64,000 bases of DNA from Haemophilus parainfluenzae. GTDB taxonomy: Bacteria; Pseudomonadota; Gammaproteobacteria; Enterobacterales; Pasteurellaceae. The position numbers and the translations under genes are program-made. Numbering within the stretch: position 1 is the first letter of the stretch; each line of letters starts with the position of its first letter. Shown piece by piece: positions 50,848 through 62,689 of the stretch. The stretch spans positions 1,550,501 to 1,614,500 of the forward strand of contig NZ_CP063117.1 in the NCBI RefSeq assembly GCF_014931375.1, given 5' to 3'. The notes beneath the pieces were generated by a model that made no database searches, had not been told where the DNA came from, and saw only the letters and a list, made by a program, of their open reading frames with translations.

Positions 50848-50875
50848 ATTATAGTGATCTAAATCAAAAGATCAA
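50848..50875 (-). promoter_or_regulatory. Promoter of the initiator tRNA
   Basis: On the minus strand TTGATC (50875-50870) and TATAAT (50853-50848) are 16 bases apart; the -10 is 17 bases from the tRNA 5' end, a typical position for a stable-RNA promoter with a short leader. Confidence 0.75.
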
Positions 50876-50915
50876 GTAATTTCTGCTAATTTTCTTGAAA
50901 ACATAAGATTTTTTG

Positions 50916-50924
50916 ACCGCACTT
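50916..50924 (-). repeat. Intergenic uptake signal sequence
   Basis: Exact ACCGCACTT between the small lipoprotein gene and the initiator tRNA promoter. Confidence 0.9.
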
Positions 50925-50944
50925 TGCTTTATCTAAAGCGAGAA

Positions 50945-51073
50945 TTAGAATCCAAAGCCAGTGCCTAGACCAACACCAACGCCTACACCGTTGCTACCGC
51001 CGCCAGCACCTACACCAACAGAACAAGCACTCACTAAAGCACTTAATACAGCCACTAAAAATAATTTTTTCAT
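50945..51073 (-). CDS. Small glycine-rich lipoprotein (42 residues)
   Basis: The ORF begins MKKLFLVAVLSALVSAC, a complete lipoprotein signal peptide with lipobox LVSAC, so Cys17 should be lipidated. The mature part is only 26 residues, rich in Gly and Val (VGVGAGGG, GVGVGVGLGTG). It has AAGGAAAA upstream and its ATG overlaps the stop of the upstream kinase-like gene (ATGA). I do not recognise a family. It may be an envelope-attached peptide; nothing shows a toxin, though small Gly-rich lipoproteins of entericidin type are a loose comparison. Confidence 0.75.
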   Translation of the reverse strand: MKKLFLVAVLSALVSACSVGVGAGGGSNGVGVGVGLGTGFGF

Positions 51074-51792
51074 AGATTTTCCTTTGTTAAATGTTCAAAT
51101 AACCGATAAACGGCCAATAGATCCGTTCGTGCAATCGGTTTGAACGGAAGTAAAAGATAATAAAGCCAACGAAATCTTCTCACATAAGACAACATATCAG
51201 TCCAATAAGTTGTCGGGCAATGAGATTTATAATAATCAAATAATTCATCAAGCTTTTCATTATCTAAGCCTTTCACACGACATAAACTGTCTAAAAATGC
51301 CAGCATATCACGTGTAATCAACCAGTGTTCATTATGGCTTTTTGAATGGGATTCAAAGTCCATAAAACTAATTTTACCATCTTTCCATGCGATATCTCGT
51401 ATAGCTGGACGACCGTGAATAATGCCTTGTTGATGAAGATTAATCAATATTTCTATCGCTGAATGCAAAATATGTGATTTTTCTGCCCAAGACAATGTTT
51501 CATCATTCAGCCAGATGTTTAATGTTGGCCCTGCATCTTCCAATACTAAATAATCATCACCGAAACCGCATAATTTAGGTACTGGTGCACCAATATTATT
51601 TAAATGCTGTAGTATTTCACACTCTTCTTTAAAATGTTGTTTTGGATATGGTTTTAATAATAACCATATCCCTTTTAATTGCTCAGGCTGTTTTAACCAA
51701 TAATGTTTTCCTAAATATTCAAAGCGGAAAACGCGTTCTCCACGATGTTCTTCAAGAAGCTTTTGCACATGGTCTTTAAGTGACAAAGTCAT
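51070..51792 (-). CDS. Protein-kinase-like (lipopolysaccharide kinase/RIO-type) protein
   Basis: A 240-residue protein with the small kinase core: RFEYLGKHYWLKQPE (candidate ATP lysine), VLEDAGPTLNIWL (hinge), IIHGRPAIRDIAW (catalytic loop; His-Gly replaces His-Arg-Asp) and FMDFES (DFG-like). This suits the WaaP/Kdo-kinase-like group of sugar or lipid A core kinases more than Ser/Thr kinases. The catalytic Asp of the loop is taken as the one in RDIAW. The substrate is not known. It is coupled to the small lipoprotein gene and divergent from the DUF1439 gene. Confidence 0.7.
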   Translation of the reverse strand: MTLSLKDHVQKLLEEHRGERVFRFEYLGKHYWLKQPEQLKGIWLLLKPYPKQHFKEECEILQHLNNIGAPVPKLCGFGDDYLVLEDAGPTLNIWLNDETLSWAEKSHILHSAIEILINLHQQGIIHGRPAIRDIAWKDGKISFMDFESHSKSHNEHWLITRDMLAFLDSLCRVKGLDNEKLDELFDYYKSHCPTTYWTDMLSYVRRFRWLYYLLLPFKPIARTDLLAVYRLFEHLTKENL

Positions 51793-51880
51793 AATCTCTA
51801 CTTAAATTTTTATTGTGTATTGAAAAGATAAGCGATACATTCTACAAAATTTTTATTCTTTTTCAATCAAGGAGAAAAAT

Positions 51881-52441
51881 ATGCATTTTTTGAAAAAATT
51901 GCTTACCGTGCTGATATTAGGTTTCTGCACGCTGTCTGTACAAGCTTCCCCTTTTAGCATCAGCGAGCAACAAATTAACCAATATTTAAGTGAAAAAGGC
52001 ACGATTAATGACAAACTCGGTATTCCACGATTATTTTCAGTGGATTATGCGCTGAAAGATTTAGTAACTCAAATCGGGCAAACTGAAAGTAATCGTGTTG
52101 AAATGAGTGGTTTGGCTGATACGCTTATTCGTTTATCCGGTAAAACCTATCCGGCTAAATTGCATTTAACCTTTGATGCCGTTCCAGAATATAACCCACA
52201 GGAAGGTGCGCTCTATTTAAAAAATCTGCGAATTTTACGCTGGTCTGGCGAACCTAATAGTGTGATGGAGCAACTCCAAGATGTTATGCCGCTATTAAGT
52301 GATGGTGTGGCAGCACTATTAAGTCGGATGCCAGTTTACACCTTGGATGAAAGTGACATGAAACAAATGCTGATTAAGAAATTCGCCAAAGAAATTAAAG
52401 TTGAGAAAGGTCGATTGGAATTAATTGGTGGAATGTTTTAA
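51881..52441 (+). CDS. Exported DUF1439 protein
   Basis: A 186-residue protein with a signal peptide (KKLLTVLILGFCTLSVQA; cleavage near residue 23). E. coli YceB of this family is a lipoprotein, but no lipobox cysteine is at the cleavage site here, so it should be periplasmic. The mature part is a DUF1439-type beta-rich domain. Function unknown. AAGGAG precedes the ATG, and a good terminator follows. Confidence 0.8.
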   Translation: MHFLKKLLTVLILGFCTLSVQASPFSISEQQINQYLSEKGTINDKLGIPRLFSVDYALKDLVTQIGQTESNRVEMSGLADTLIRLSGKTYPAKLHLTFDAVPEYNPQEGALYLKNLRILRWSGEPNSVMEQLQDVMPLLSDGVAALLSRMPVYTLDESDMKQMLIKKFAKEIKVEKGRLELIGGMF

Positions 52442-52442
52442 C

Positions 52443-52472
52443 AAAAAGGGCGTATTAAACGCCCTTTTTTTA
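52443..52472. terminator. Terminator between the DUF1439 gene and qseC
   Basis: An 11-bp stem AAAAAGGGCGT/ACGCCCTTTTT with loop ATTAA, flanked by A and T runs; usable in both directions. Confidence 0.9.
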
Positions 52473-53825
52473 TAACTCAATGATAGCTCGCAAACCTTGA
52501 ATTTGCCCGTTATCTTCAATATTGTCTAATCGGAAACGATAGTGATGCAATTCTGCTATTCTTGCCACAATAGACAATCCAAGCCCACTTCCCTTTTCAT
52601 TTTGTCCTGCAGGACGATAAAAACGCTGCCCTAATTTCGCTAATTCTTCTGGCGCAACACCACTGCCATTATCTTCAATAAAAATTTTACGTGGCTGTAA
52701 AATCACACGAACCAGAGTGCCTTGAGGACAATATTTTATGGCATTATCTAATAAGTTTCGTAGCATTTGTGCAAGTAATAATGGCTGCCCTTGCTTAACG
52801 GCAGGATCTCCCTGATGCTCAAACTGTAATTCGATTTGGCGTTGTTGTGCACTAAAATATAAATCACCAATAAGCGAAGTGATAATTTCCGACCAATGAA
52901 TATCAGCAAGGTTATCTAATTCTTTGAGATTCTCTAAGCGGGAAAGCGTAAGAAGCTGTTCGATTAATTGAGTTGCCCGATCGATACCTTGGGTTAAATG
53001 CGCTAAAGCCGTTTCACGTGTTTGTGCATCATCGCCAGCTAACTGTGCGACTTCTGTTTGAATACGCAATGCCGCTAATGGACTACGTAATTCATGTGCT
53101 GCATCAGAAACAAAACGGCGCTCCCGTTCTAGCTGCTCACTGGTACGTGTGAAAAATTGATTTAAGTTTTGGACTAACGGTAGAATCTCTGTTGGTACAT
53201 TATCGGTTTCTAATAACGATACATCTCCAGGGCGACGAGCTTGTACGTTTCGACTCAATCGATTAATTGGTTTTAATGCACGATAAATCACAATAAACGC
53301 AACCAATAATAGTATTGGTAATCCAGCAAACCAAATCCCTGTTTGGCTGAAGACCATTTTATTGACCAACTCTTCGCGGTATTCCAATTCTTGTCCCACC
53401 GCAATGACAAGTTCACCTTTACCGACAGGTTGCCAATAAATCAGCCATTCATCGTCATCATCTAAAATATGTTCTTTGCTAAAACCCGTCTTATTTTTAA
53501 AAATAAATTTGTCGCCATTATCACCATCGGTTAATACTCTTTCGCCTTTGTTAGAAAATATAGCAAAGGCTAGAGCATCATTATCGTAATGACGTTTCTG
53601 TGGTTTAAATCCACCACGTGGAAAATTCGCATTTTCTTCCAACAATACATTTTTTAAATCAGAGGTTGCCAAACGCTCAGCAAAAAGTACTTGTTGTGCA
53701 TTAAACACGTCTTTAGCTTCTTTTTTTACGACTGTCCATGCAACAGCTGTGGCTATGCACCACACACAAAGTGCGGTCAAACTTAAACCGATTAAGAGGC
53801 GAAAACTTAGTCGTTTATTTTTCAT
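52470..53825 (-). CDS. qseC: Sensor histidine kinase QseC-like
   Basis: A 451-residue membrane kinase: membrane segments near residues 10-30 and 165-185, a periplasmic sensor between, HAMP (about 185-235), the H-box [15 protein letters not shown]-box [11 protein letters not shown], and G-boxes IEDNGSGV and [12 protein letters not shown]. It phosphorylates the QseB-like regulator encoded upstream, with which it overlaps by 11 bases. In non-typeable H. influenzae the counterpart is called FirS and responds to ferrous iron and cold (literature memory). An uptake signal core lies at 53769. Confidence 0.9.
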   Translation of the reverse strand: MKNKRLSFRLLIGLSLTALCVWCIATAVAWTVVKKEAKDVFNAQQVLFAERLATSDLKNVLLEENANFPRGGFKPQKRHYDNDALAFAIFSNKGERVLTDGDNGDKFIFKNKTGFSKEHILDDDDEWLIYWQPVGKGELVIAVGQELEYREELVNKMVFSQTGIWFAGLPILLLVAFIVIYRALKPINRLSRNVQARRPGDVSLLETDNVPTEILPLVQNLNQFFTRTSEQLERERRFVSDAAHELRSPLAALRIQTEVAQLAGDDAQTRETALAHLTQGIDRATQLIEQLLTLSRLENLKELDNLADIHWSEIITSLIGDLYFSAQQRQIELQFEHQGDPAVKQGQPLLLAQMLRNLLDNAIKYCPQGTLVRVILQPRKIFIEDNGSGVAPEELAKLGQRFYRPAGQNEKGSGLGLSIVARIAELHHYRFRLDNIEDNGQIQGLRAIIEL

Positions 53826-54483
53826 TAACTTGTCCTAAAGCATAGCCTACGCCATGTACAGTACGAATAAATTGTTTACCCAGTTTTTGACGTAAATTAT
53901 AAATATGTACGTCCAATGCACCACTACTTAATTCTTCATCCCAATTTGACAGTTTTTCTTCAATGGTCGCACGAGAAAGTACTCGCTCTTTATTCAGCAT
54001 AAAAAGCTCGAGTAATTTATACTCACGCCCGGTTAATGTAATTTCATCCTCATTCAACCAAGCCTTACGTTGAGCAGGATCGAGTTTGACATTGCCATGC
54101 TCAATCTGCGGTTTGACTTGCCCATAACGACGACGAATTAATGCTTGTAATCGCACCACCACTTCAGCCAAGGCAAAGGGTTTACAAAGATAATCATCCG
54201 CACCTTGTTGAATGCCTTTAATCCGTTCATCCAATGTATCACGCGCAGTTAAGATCAACACTGGCACATCTTGATTATTTGAACGCCATTGTTTTAACAC
54301 ATCCAAACCATCTAGTTTAGGCAGGGTTAAATCCAATACCACCGCATCATAAGGCGCGCCGATTAAGGCGTTTAATCCACTTTGCCCATCGGTAAACCAA
54401 TCTACAATAAAGCCTGATTTTGTTAAACCAATTTGCAGACCATTGCCGATGAGAGGATCGTCTTCTACTAATAAAACTCGCAT
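53815..54483 (-). CDS. qseB: Response regulator QseB-like (OmpR family)
   Basis: A 222-residue two-domain regulator: receiver domain with Asp51 in [11 protein letters not shown] and the acidic pair near residue 8, and an OmpR-type winged-helix domain ([24 protein letters not shown]). Known in H. influenzae as FirR. Candidate binding repeats CTTAA-N6-CTTAA lie upstream of ygiW at 55022-55048. Confidence 0.92.
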   Translation of the reverse strand: MRVLLVEDDPLIGNGLQIGLTKSGFIVDWFTDGQSGLNALIGAPYDAVVLDLTLPKLDGLDVLKQWRSNNQDVPVLILTARDTLDERIKGIQQGADDYLCKPFALAEVVVRLQALIRRRYGQVKPQIEHGNVKLDPAQRKAWLNEDEITLTGREYKLLELFMLNKERVLSRATIEEKLSNWDEELSSGALDVHIYNLRQKLGKQFIRTVHGVGYALGQVNEK

Positions 54484-54490
54484 AATATTG

Positions 54491-54499
54491 ACCGCACTT
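54491..54499 (-). repeat. Intergenic uptake signal sequence
   Basis: Exact ACCGCACTT in the 70-base gap between ygiW and qseB. Confidence 0.9.
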
Positions 54500-54553
54500 T
54501 TACTTTTCTCAAAACAAAATGGCGGGCTTTGCCCACCACTTCAAATTATATGA

Positions 54554-54922
54554 TTATTGCGCTTTTTCAACGCTAATTACTTCAAGCTCTGGTTTTTCAA
54601 ACATTTCATTGTCTAGTTTACCGTAAACGCGGATTTTATCCTGAGGTCCCACATTTAATCCATTCCAAACGCGGTTTTTAATTTCCAATTTGATTTGGTC
54701 TGTACCATCGGTAAAAAGATATTTATCACCTTTAATTTGTTGAGTGATATTACCGACTAAGGTAATCATAGAATTATCTTTCGCAGATAATGCTTGTTGA
54801 ACAGTAAGTTGTTGACCTTGGTCACCACCATGGAAGCCACCTTGTGCAGTGTTACCATTAAAACCAGCAAATGCTGCTGAAGTAGATAAAGCTAAAAGGG
54901 TTGCTAAAGCAAATTTTTTCAT
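54554..54922 (-). CDS. ygiW: YgiW/BOF-family exported stress protein
   Basis: A 122-residue periplasmic protein: signal peptide (KKFALATLLALSTSAAFA) and a bacterial OB-fold domain (TLVGNITQQIKGDKYLFTDG). YgiW proteins help with stress and often belong to qseBC operons. Of two adjacent ATGs, the second (54922) is 6 bases from AGGAG and was chosen; the first (54925) leaves only 3 bases. Confidence 0.9.
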   Translation of the reverse strand: MKKFALATLLALSTSAAFAGFNGNTAQGGFHGGDQGQQLTVQQALSAKDNSMITLVGNITQQIKGDKYLFTDGTDQIKLEIKNRVWNGLNVGPQDKIRVYGKLDNEMFEKPELEVISVEKAQ

Positions 54923-55021
54923 CATGTTCTCCTAAATAGAATTAAGCATAAATTAATCATGTTTCAAAGCGAAGGATTATCCTCATTGCCGCCTTGTTGA
55001 TGCTTATTAAACACAACAAAT

Positions 55022-55048
55022 CTTAATGAAATCTTAAGTAACCTTAAG
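55022..55048. promoter_or_regulatory. Direct-repeat regulator sites upstream of ygiW-qseBC
   Basis: Three half-sites CTTAAT, CTTAAG and CTTAAG begin at 55022, 55033 and 55043. The first two are 11 bp apart, giving CTTAA-N6-CTTAA, the pattern of QseB/PmrA boxes. The second pair also forms an 8-bp palindrome ATCTTAAG/CTTAAGAT. They lie 97-126 bases upstream of ygiW. Confidence 0.6.
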
Positions 55049-55069
55049 ATTTTTAAATTTTTTTTAAAA

Positions 55070-55756
55070 TCACCAACAAAATCGCTCATTCACCAAGTTA
55101 TCTTGGCGTTCTTTTTCCCATTTCGCTTTATTTTCAGGATTAGCAAAATAGCGGTCTTGCTCAACTAAACGTGCATCAAGTTTTGCCTCTGCTTCTTTTA
55201 ATGCCAGTTTTCTATCTGGATGCTTACTTGGTAATTGAGGTAAAAACACTGCTTGATACGGATGTTTTTTAGCCCAGTCAATCGCATCTTGCGCCGCTTT
55301 GTGTTGCTTATTCAAATCACAGAACGCATACGGATTAACATGCTGTCCCACTAATTGCCCAAATCCCGTGTTATTCGATACCGTCAATTTATCTAAATCC
55401 AACACATATAACGCGGTGATTAAACGGTTTTGCCCACGATAAAACCATTTTACCGCTTCATCACGCAAGCCAAAATCATAAGCACGAGCAGAAAGTGCAA
55501 ACATTGTCATTGGGGAAACAAAATCCACTTTTTTCTCAATAATATTGACCGCACTTTCAAAATCTTTTTGTGTATTTTTCAGTAATAACGCATCAATATC
55601 TTTGTTCACATTAATCTGTTCAAGTCGTCCATCTCTGGCATCGTAATAAGGCTTTACATACATATCAATATGCTTAACCGGCTCTTTTGAAATTGAGCTA
55701 CAAGCTGTTAATAAAAGTGCGGTTGAAATTAACGTTAATTTTAGAAAGGTTTGCAT
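55070..55756 (-). CDS. Uncharacterised lipoprotein
   Basis: A 228-residue protein with a lipoprotein signal (LISTALLLTACSS, Cys19). The mature part is charged, mostly helical, with an ALSARAYDFGLRDEAVKWFYRG stretch that looks like a tetratricopeptide-type helical pair, and ends NERFCW. I do not recognise a named family. It is upstream of ygiW on the same strand with a 147-base gap. Two exact uptake signal cores (55548 and 55715) lie in it. Confidence 0.78.
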   Translation of the reverse strand: MQTFLKLTLISTALLLTACSSISKEPVKHIDMYVKPYYDARDGRLEQINVNKDIDALLLKNTQKDFESAVNIIEKKVDFVSPMTMFALSARAYDFGLRDEAVKWFYRGQNRLITALYVLDLDKLTVSNNTGFGQLVGQHVNPYAFCDLNKQHKAAQDAIDWAKKHPYQAVFLPQLPSKHPDRKLALKEAEAKLDARLVEQDRYFANPENKAKWEKERQDNLVNERFCW

Positions 55757-55862
55757 GTTCTTTCCTTATGATGAATATTAGCTCGCTATATTACAACAAA
55801 AGAGCCGTGAGTTTTACTTCTCTTTCTTCTATAATGAGCAAAATTTTGTTTTATTTTGTTTC

Positions 55863-57555
<1,693 letters not shown>

Positions 57556-57562
<7 letters not shown>

Positions 57563-58050
57563 GGTAAGCCTACAATACGTAATATCACGATCACGATAAC
57601 CGCATAAACTGCCGCTAAAACGTCATCCACCATAATCCCAAAACCACTTTCCAATTTTTGGTCAAAATAACGGATGGGATAAGGTTTTAAAATATCGAAG
57701 AAACGAAACAATACAAAGGCAATCACAATCCAAGGAAACGACAAAGTTGGAATCGCGGCTAACACAATAAATACCCCAACAAATTCATCCCAAACAATGG
57801 AGCCATGATCATGAACGCCCATATCATCTGCGGTTTTTTGGCATAAATAACAGCCAAGCGCAAAGCAAAGTGCGGTCAAAATTAGAAAGATTTTTAGTCC
57901 AACACAGGCTAATAATGCGGAGCTTAAAATCGTTCCAGCTAAACTTCCCCATGTACCCGGTGCTGGACGAATGAGTCCTGAACCGAAACCTAATGCCAGT
58001 AAATGAACTGGATTTTTTAAGCTAACTCTATCAAGTGGTGAACTATTCAT
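57556..58050 (-). CDS. pgpA: Phosphatidylglycerophosphatase A
   Basis: A 164-residue membrane phosphatase of phosphatidylglycerol synthesis. The catalytic region GVHDHGSIVWDEFVGVF and VDDVLAAVYA are present. Its ATG overlaps the thiL stop (TAATG), the thiL-pgpA pair seen also in E. coli. Confidence 0.94.
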
Positions 58051-59030
58051 TATTTATCCTTAAAATGATCGAAACCAGACGGCGCTTGATAATTCATTAC
58101 ACGTCCATCTTTTAAAAAAGTAAACTGATTGTTATTTTGCGGAACAATTTTTCCGATACAAGTGCAAGGTATATTCAACGATTGGGATAACTTTTCAATC
58201 TCGGCCTTTTTGTTTGCAGGAACTGTAAAGCAAAGTTCATAATCTTCCCCGCCACTTAATGCAAACGCTTCTGTTTTTTCTAAGCTATATGTTTTTTTGA
58301 GTGATGTGGATAAAGGCAAGAAGGATAAATCAATCTCCGCAGAACATTGGCTTCTCGTTAAAATATGTCCTAAATCAGCGACAAGACCATCTGAAATATC
58401 AATACATGAATGCGCTACATCCATTAAGGCTTGACCTAATTCAACGCGTGGCATTGGGTGAAAATGACGTTTTACTAAAAATTCAGTATCAAAATCGACC
58501 GCACTTTTACCCTGTAAGATCCAATTTAAACCCGCCGCGCTATCACCTAACGTGCCCGATACATAAATTAAATCTCCAACCTTCGCGTTATGTCGGAATA
58601 AAGCCTTTCCTTTTGGTACGAAACCTTGTGCCGTAATGGTTACAGAAAGTGGGCCTTTCGTTGTATCGCCACCAATTAACATCACATCAAATTGATTTAA
58701 TGTATCAAACAGACTTTGACTAAATTGACTTAGCCAGTTTTCATCAATTTCAGGTAATGTCAGTGCAAGCGAAATCCAAGCAGGTTTCGCTCCCATGGCA
58801 GCTAAATCACTTAGATTTGTCGCGATAGCTTTATAGGCTAAATCTTGGGGAGAAATAGAAGATAAAAAATGCGTACCCTCGACCATTGTATCGGTGGTAA
58901 TCGCAAGCTGATAGCCTTCTGGAATATGAGTGAGCGCACAATCATCCCCGATACTGAAATCGACAAAGTGTTGATTGCCTTTTTGTATTGAGAAATATTG
59001 CCCTATAAGATCAAATTCACCTGTACTCAT
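58050..59030 (-). CDS. thiL: Thiamine-monophosphate kinase
   Basis: A 326-residue enzyme that makes thiamine diphosphate from the monophosphate. DFSIGDDCALTHIPEG, TDTMVEGTHFL and SDLAAMGAKPAW are ThiL motifs. An exact uptake signal core is at 58498. A hairpin lies between nusB and thiL. Confidence 0.95.
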   Translation of the reverse strand: MSTGEFDLIGQYFSIQKGNQHFVDFSIGDDCALTHIPEGYQLAITTDTMVEGTHFLSSISPQDLAYKAIATNLSDLAAMGAKPAWISLALTLPEIDENWLSQFSQSLFDTLNQFDVMLIGGDTTKGPLSVTITAQGFVPKGKALFRHNAKVGDLIYVSGTLGDSAAGLNWILQGKSAVDFDTEFLVKRHFHPMPRVELGQALMDVAHSCIDISDGLVADLGHILTRSQCSAEIDLSFLPLSTSLKKTYSLEKTEAFALSGGEDYELCFTVPANKKAEIEKLSQSLNIPCTCIGKIVPQNNNQFTFLKDGRVMNYQAPSGFDHFKDK

Positions 59031-59043
59031 TTTATCTGCACAC

Positions 59044-59076
59044 CAAAAAACAAAGGGCAGACATTTGTCTACCCTA
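59044..59076 (-). terminator. Hairpin terminator between nusB and thiL
   Basis: On the minus strand AGGGTAGAC/GTCTGCCCT (one mismatch, 4-base loop) is followed by TTGTTTTTTGG. Confidence 0.65.
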
Positions 59077-59087
59077 CATTTGAATAA

Positions 59088-59525
59088 TTATTTGCGACCT
59101 AATGCAGGAGCGACTTTATCCAATACACCGTTAATGTATTTATGGCTTTCATCTGCTCCAAACACTTTCGCCACTTCAATTGCCTCGTTAATCGCCACTT
59201 TATACGGTACATCTGGCTCAAATTGAAGTTCATAAACCGCTAAACGTAAAATCGCTTTTTCAATCGGATCTAATTCATCCAACGTGCGATCTAAATAATG
59301 ACTCATTGAAAAATCAACGGCTTCTACATTCGCAACGGTTTGACGGAAAAGGCGGCTAAAATAAGGTTTATCCACACCTTTTAAATCTTGATCCACAACG
59401 AAAGTAAGTTCCACTTGTTCTGGTGCATTACCTGAGAGCGCCCAAGAATATAATGCTTGAACTGCACATTCTCTCGCTCTACGACGTGGCGATACTTTTT
59501 TTACAGGTTCTTTTTTCTCTGTCAT
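59088..59525 (-). CDS. nusB: Transcription antitermination factor NusB
   Basis: A 145-residue helical protein that joins NusE in rRNA antitermination. [17 protein letters not shown] is the RNA-binding N-terminal motif and [17 protein letters not shown] the C-terminal signature. It begins 5 bases after ribE. Confidence 0.96.
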   Translation of the reverse strand: MTEKKEPVKKVSPRRRARECAVQALYSWALSGNAPEQVELTFVVDQDLKGVDKPYFSRLFRQTVANVEAVDFSMSHYLDRTLDELDPIEKAILRLAVYELQFEPDVPYKVAINEAIEVAKVFGADESHKYINGVLDKVAPALGRK

Positions 59526-59530
59526 TGGAA

Positions 59531-60004
59531 TTATGCCGCATCAATTTGTTGTAAAAGATTCACCATTTCAAGTGCAGTTAATGCTGCTTCTGCACCTTTA
59601 TTACCCGCTTTAGTACCTGCACGCTCGATAGCTTGTTCAATGTTTTCAGTTGTTAAAACACCGAATGCTACTGGGATTTCAGCTTGCATTGCCACTTGAC
59701 CTAAACCGCTGCTTGCTTCGCCAGCCACATATTCAAAGTGAGCGGTACCACCACGGATTACCGTACCTAATGCTACAATCGCATCAAATTTTTTGCTTTC
59801 AGCTAAACGACGTGCTACTAATGGAAGTTCATACGCACCTGGTGCACGAACGATTGTGATATTCTCATCTTTCACTTGGCCGATACGTTTTAATGCATCT
59901 ACCGCACCTTCTAATAAACTTTCATTAATAAAACTGTTAAAACGGGCAATCACCACTGCGATTTTAGCATTTGGTGCAGCTACCGCACCTTCTAAAACTT
60001 TCAT
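59531..60004 (-). CDS. ribE: 6,7-dimethyl-8-ribityllumazine synthase
   Basis: A 157-residue enzyme of riboflavin synthesis (also called ribH). [17 protein letters not shown] and [19 protein letters not shown] (with the catalytic His) are typical. It is the first gene of ribE-nusB. No FMN riboswitch is in the 105-base gap upstream, which holds the glgP terminator. Confidence 0.96.
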   Translation of the reverse strand: MKVLEGAVAAPNAKIAVVIARFNSFINESLLEGAVDALKRIGQVKDENITIVRAPGAYELPLVARRLAESKKFDAIVALGTVIRGGTAHFEYVAGEASSGLGQVAMQAEIPVAFGVLTTENIEQAIERAGTKAGNKGAEAALTALEMVNLLQQIDAA

Positions 60005-60053
60005 ACTTTTTCCTAATCTGAATGAACAATAAATTTGACGGTGGATTTTAGCA

Positions 60054-60092
60054 TAAAAAGAAACCCTGTGGAAATAATCCGACAGGGTTTTC
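60054..60092 (-). terminator. Terminator of glgP
   Basis: On the minus strand AAACCCTGT/ACAGGGTTT with a 12-base loop is followed by CTTTTTATG. It lies 18 bases after the glgP stop. Confidence 0.75.
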
Positions 60093-60109
60093 TATGAGTG
60101 GACAAGAAC

Positions 60110-62575
60110 TTACTTCTCGAGTTTTAACGGTTCAATTTTCCAGATATTTTTCGCATATTCAAGAATCGTACGGTCTGATGAGAAGAAGCCCATATTCACC
60201 ATATTTTGAATAGTACTTGCTATCCATGCATCACGATCTTGATATTTTTTATCTACCGCTTTTTGCGCTTCCACATAACTGCGGAAATCAGCAAAGGATT
60301 GATAATAATCGTGGTATTGTAAACCTTGAATGAGAGAATGATAACGGTTCGGTTCTTCCGGTGAGAAATCACCACGAATGATTTGGTCAATGACTTCACG
60401 TAACTGCTCGTCATTTTGATAATAATCAAACGGACGATAACCTTCGCGACGTAATGCTTCAACTTGTTCAACCGTATTACCAAAGATAAAGATATGATCC
60501 TTACCAACGTTATCTAAAATCTCAACGTTCGCACCATCAAGCGTACCCAATGTTAACGCACCATTTAAGGCAAACTTCATGTTACTGGTACCTGATGCTT
60601 CTGTTCCTGCAAGAGAGATCTGCTCAGAAATATCTGCTGCTGGAATGATTAATTGTGCAAGACTTACGCTGTAGTTCGGAATAAAGACAACTTTTAAACG
60701 ACCTTTTAAGCGCTCATCGTTATTGATGACATTCGCGACATCGTTAATTAAACGAATGGTTTGTTTTGCCGCATAGTAAGCCGAAGCCGCTTTACCCGCT
60801 AAAATAAATACGCGTGGCTGCCAATCTTTTTCTGGTTCTGCCAACATTTCGTTGTAACGAGCAATAATGTGTAACACATTAAGCATTTGACGTTTGTATT
60901 CGTGAATACGTTTTACTTGAACATCAAATAATGCGTGTGGATCTAAATCGATATCAAGGGTTTTCTTCACATATTGTGCTAATTTCACTTTGTTATCATA
61001 TTTGATATCTGCGACAGCACGCTTAAATTCACCTTTATCTGCAAACGCTTTAAGTTTTTCAATTTGGCTTAAATCGCAACGCCACTCAGAACCAATATAT
61101 TGATCAAATAAAGCCGCTAATTTCGGGTTTGCTACGGCAAGCCAACGACGCGGTGTCACGCCATTCGTCACGTTGGTGAAGCGTTCTGGGTAGATACGAG
61201 CAAAATCAGCAAAGGTTGATGTCACCATAAGATCTGAGTGAATCGCCGCAACACCGTTCACTTTATGTGAGCCGACAACAGACAACCAGCCCATGCGCAC
61301 TTTACGTTGATATCCTTCTTCGATCAGAGAAACGCGACGGATAAAGTCCATATCAGTCGTGACATAAGTTTTCACATACTCTAGGAAATGATCATTAATT
61401 TCAAAAATCATTTGTAAATGACGCGGTAAGATTTTCGCCATCATTTCTACCGGCCAGGTTTCTAATGCTTCTGACATTAAAGTATGGCAAGTATAAGAGA
61501 AGATACGACGAGTCACATCCCAAGCGTTTTGCCATGAATAACCGTGTAAATCGATTAAAATACGCATTAACTCAGGAATCGCTAATGTTGGGTGGGTATC
61601 GTTCAAGTGGATCGCAACTTTATCTGCTAAGTTATCTAACGTGCCATGTGTTCTGAAATGACGACGAAGAATATCTTGTAAAGACGCTGATACCAAGAAG
61701 TACTCTTGACGTAAACGCAATTCACGACCATTCCAGGTAGAATCATCTGGATAAAGTACGCGAGAAAGGTTTTGGTTAGCTGAACGGGTTGCTACCGCCG
61801 CTAAGTGATCACCACGGTTAAACTCCGCTAAATCAAACACCTCACCACCATGAGCAGACCATAAACGCAACGTTGATGCTGAATCATTTTTATAGCCAGG
61901 AATCATTTGGTCGTATGCAAGTGCGGTCACTTTTTCAGCTGGATTCCAAATACATTTTTTGCCTTCAAAATAAATATGACCACCAAAATCAATACTGAAA
62001 CGTTTTGATGGACGCATAAATTCCCAAGGTGCACCTTTTTCTAACCAATCATCAGGGCGCTCAACCTGTTGGCCATTTTCAATTTTTTGACGGAACATAC
62101 CGTATTCATAACGAATACCGTAACCCATTGCTGGAATCGCTAACGTTGCAAGTGAGTCCATAAAACAAGCAGCAAGACGACCTAAACCACCATTACCTAA
62201 ACCAGGATCCACTTCTTTTTCAATAATCTCTTCTAAATCAACATTTAATTCAGCCAAGGCTTTTTGTGCCACATCATAAATGCCTTCTGCAATCATCGCA
62301 TTAGAAAGTGTACGGCCGATTAAGAATTCCATGGAAAGGTAATAAACACGGCGAGTTTCTTCTGCACGAGATTGACGAGCGGTGGTAATCCAGCCTTCAG
62401 TCACTAAATCACGCACTGCATGAAGCGTCGCATTTAGCCAGTCGCGTTGACTCGCCTCTTTTGGTGAACGACCAATTAAGAAAATTAATTTATAAACAAT
62501 TGCTTTTTTCACGCCTTCAACATCAAGACTTGGTCGATTGTAGAGAAATGGCGAATCAAAATTGTCCATGATCAT
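60110..62575 (-). CDS. glgP: Glycogen phosphorylase
   Basis: An enzyme of about 821 residues that releases glucose 1-phosphate from glycogen. The PLP lysine lies in [14 protein letters not shown], and [18 protein letters not shown] is a family signature. The ATG at 62575 was chosen because GAGG lies 11 bases upstream; an in-frame ATG at 62608 lacks a ribosome binding site. An uptake signal core lies at 61919. It follows glgA with an 81-base gap holding a hairpin. Confidence 0.95.
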   Translation of the reverse strand: MIMDNFDSPFLYNRPSLDVEGVKKAIVYKLIFLIGRSPKEASQRDWLNATLHAVRDLVTEGWITTARQSRAEETRRVYYLSMEFLIGRTLSNAMIAEGIYDVAQKALAELNVDLEEIIEKEVDPGLGNGGLGRLAACFMDSLATLAIPAMGYGIRYEYGMFRQKIENGQQVERPDDWLEKGAPWEFMRPSKRFSIDFGGHIYFEGKKCIWNPAEKVTALAYDQMIPGYKNDSASTLRLWSAHGGEVFDLAEFNRGDHLAAVATRSANQNLSRVLYPDDSTWNGRELRLRQEYFLVSASLQDILRRHFRTHGTLDNLADKVAIHLNDTHPTLAIPELMRILIDLHGYSWQNAWDVTRRIFSYTCHTLMSEALETWPVEMMAKILPRHLQMIFEINDHFLEYVKTYVTTDMDFIRRVSLIEEGYQRKVRMGWLSVVGSHKVNGVAAIHSDLMVTSTFADFARIYPERFTNVTNGVTPRRWLAVANPKLAALFDQYIGSEWRCDLSQIEKLKAFADKGEFKRAVADIKYDNKVKLAQYVKKTLDIDLDPHALFDVQVKRIHEYKRQMLNVLHIIARYNEMLAEPEKDWQPRVFILAGKAASAYYAAKQTIRLINDVANVINNDERLKGRLKVVFIPNYSVSLAQLIIPAADISEQISLAGTEASGTSNMKFALNGALTLGTLDGANVEILDNVGKDHIFIFGNTVEQVEALRREGYRPFDYYQNDEQLREVIDQIIRGDFSPEEPNRYHSLIQGLQYHDYYQSFADFRSYVEAQKAVDKKYQDRDAWIASTIQNMVNMGFFSSDRTILEYAKNIWKIEPLKLEK

Positions 62576-62634
62576 AGAAAATAAAACCTCAATAAAAAAA
62601 TCGCGCAAATTTTAAGCTTTTTTACGAAAAAAAC

Positions 62635-62675
62635 AACAAAAATCCCCCTTCAAAGGCGATTATTTTGAAGAGGGA
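62635..62675 (-). terminator. Hairpin between glgA and glgP
   Basis: On the minus strand CCCTCTTCAAA/TTTGAAGGGGG (one mismatch) is followed by ATTTTTGTTG. It may be a terminator or a partial attenuator within the gly operon. Confidence 0.6.
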
Positions 62676-62689
62676 GTCAATCCATTGAA

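Noticed and set aside
55031..55050. Palindrome ATCTTAAG/CTTAAGAT as terminator of the upstream lipoprotein gene
   Set aside because: On the minus strand it is not followed by a T run, and its half-sites fit regulator direct repeats better.
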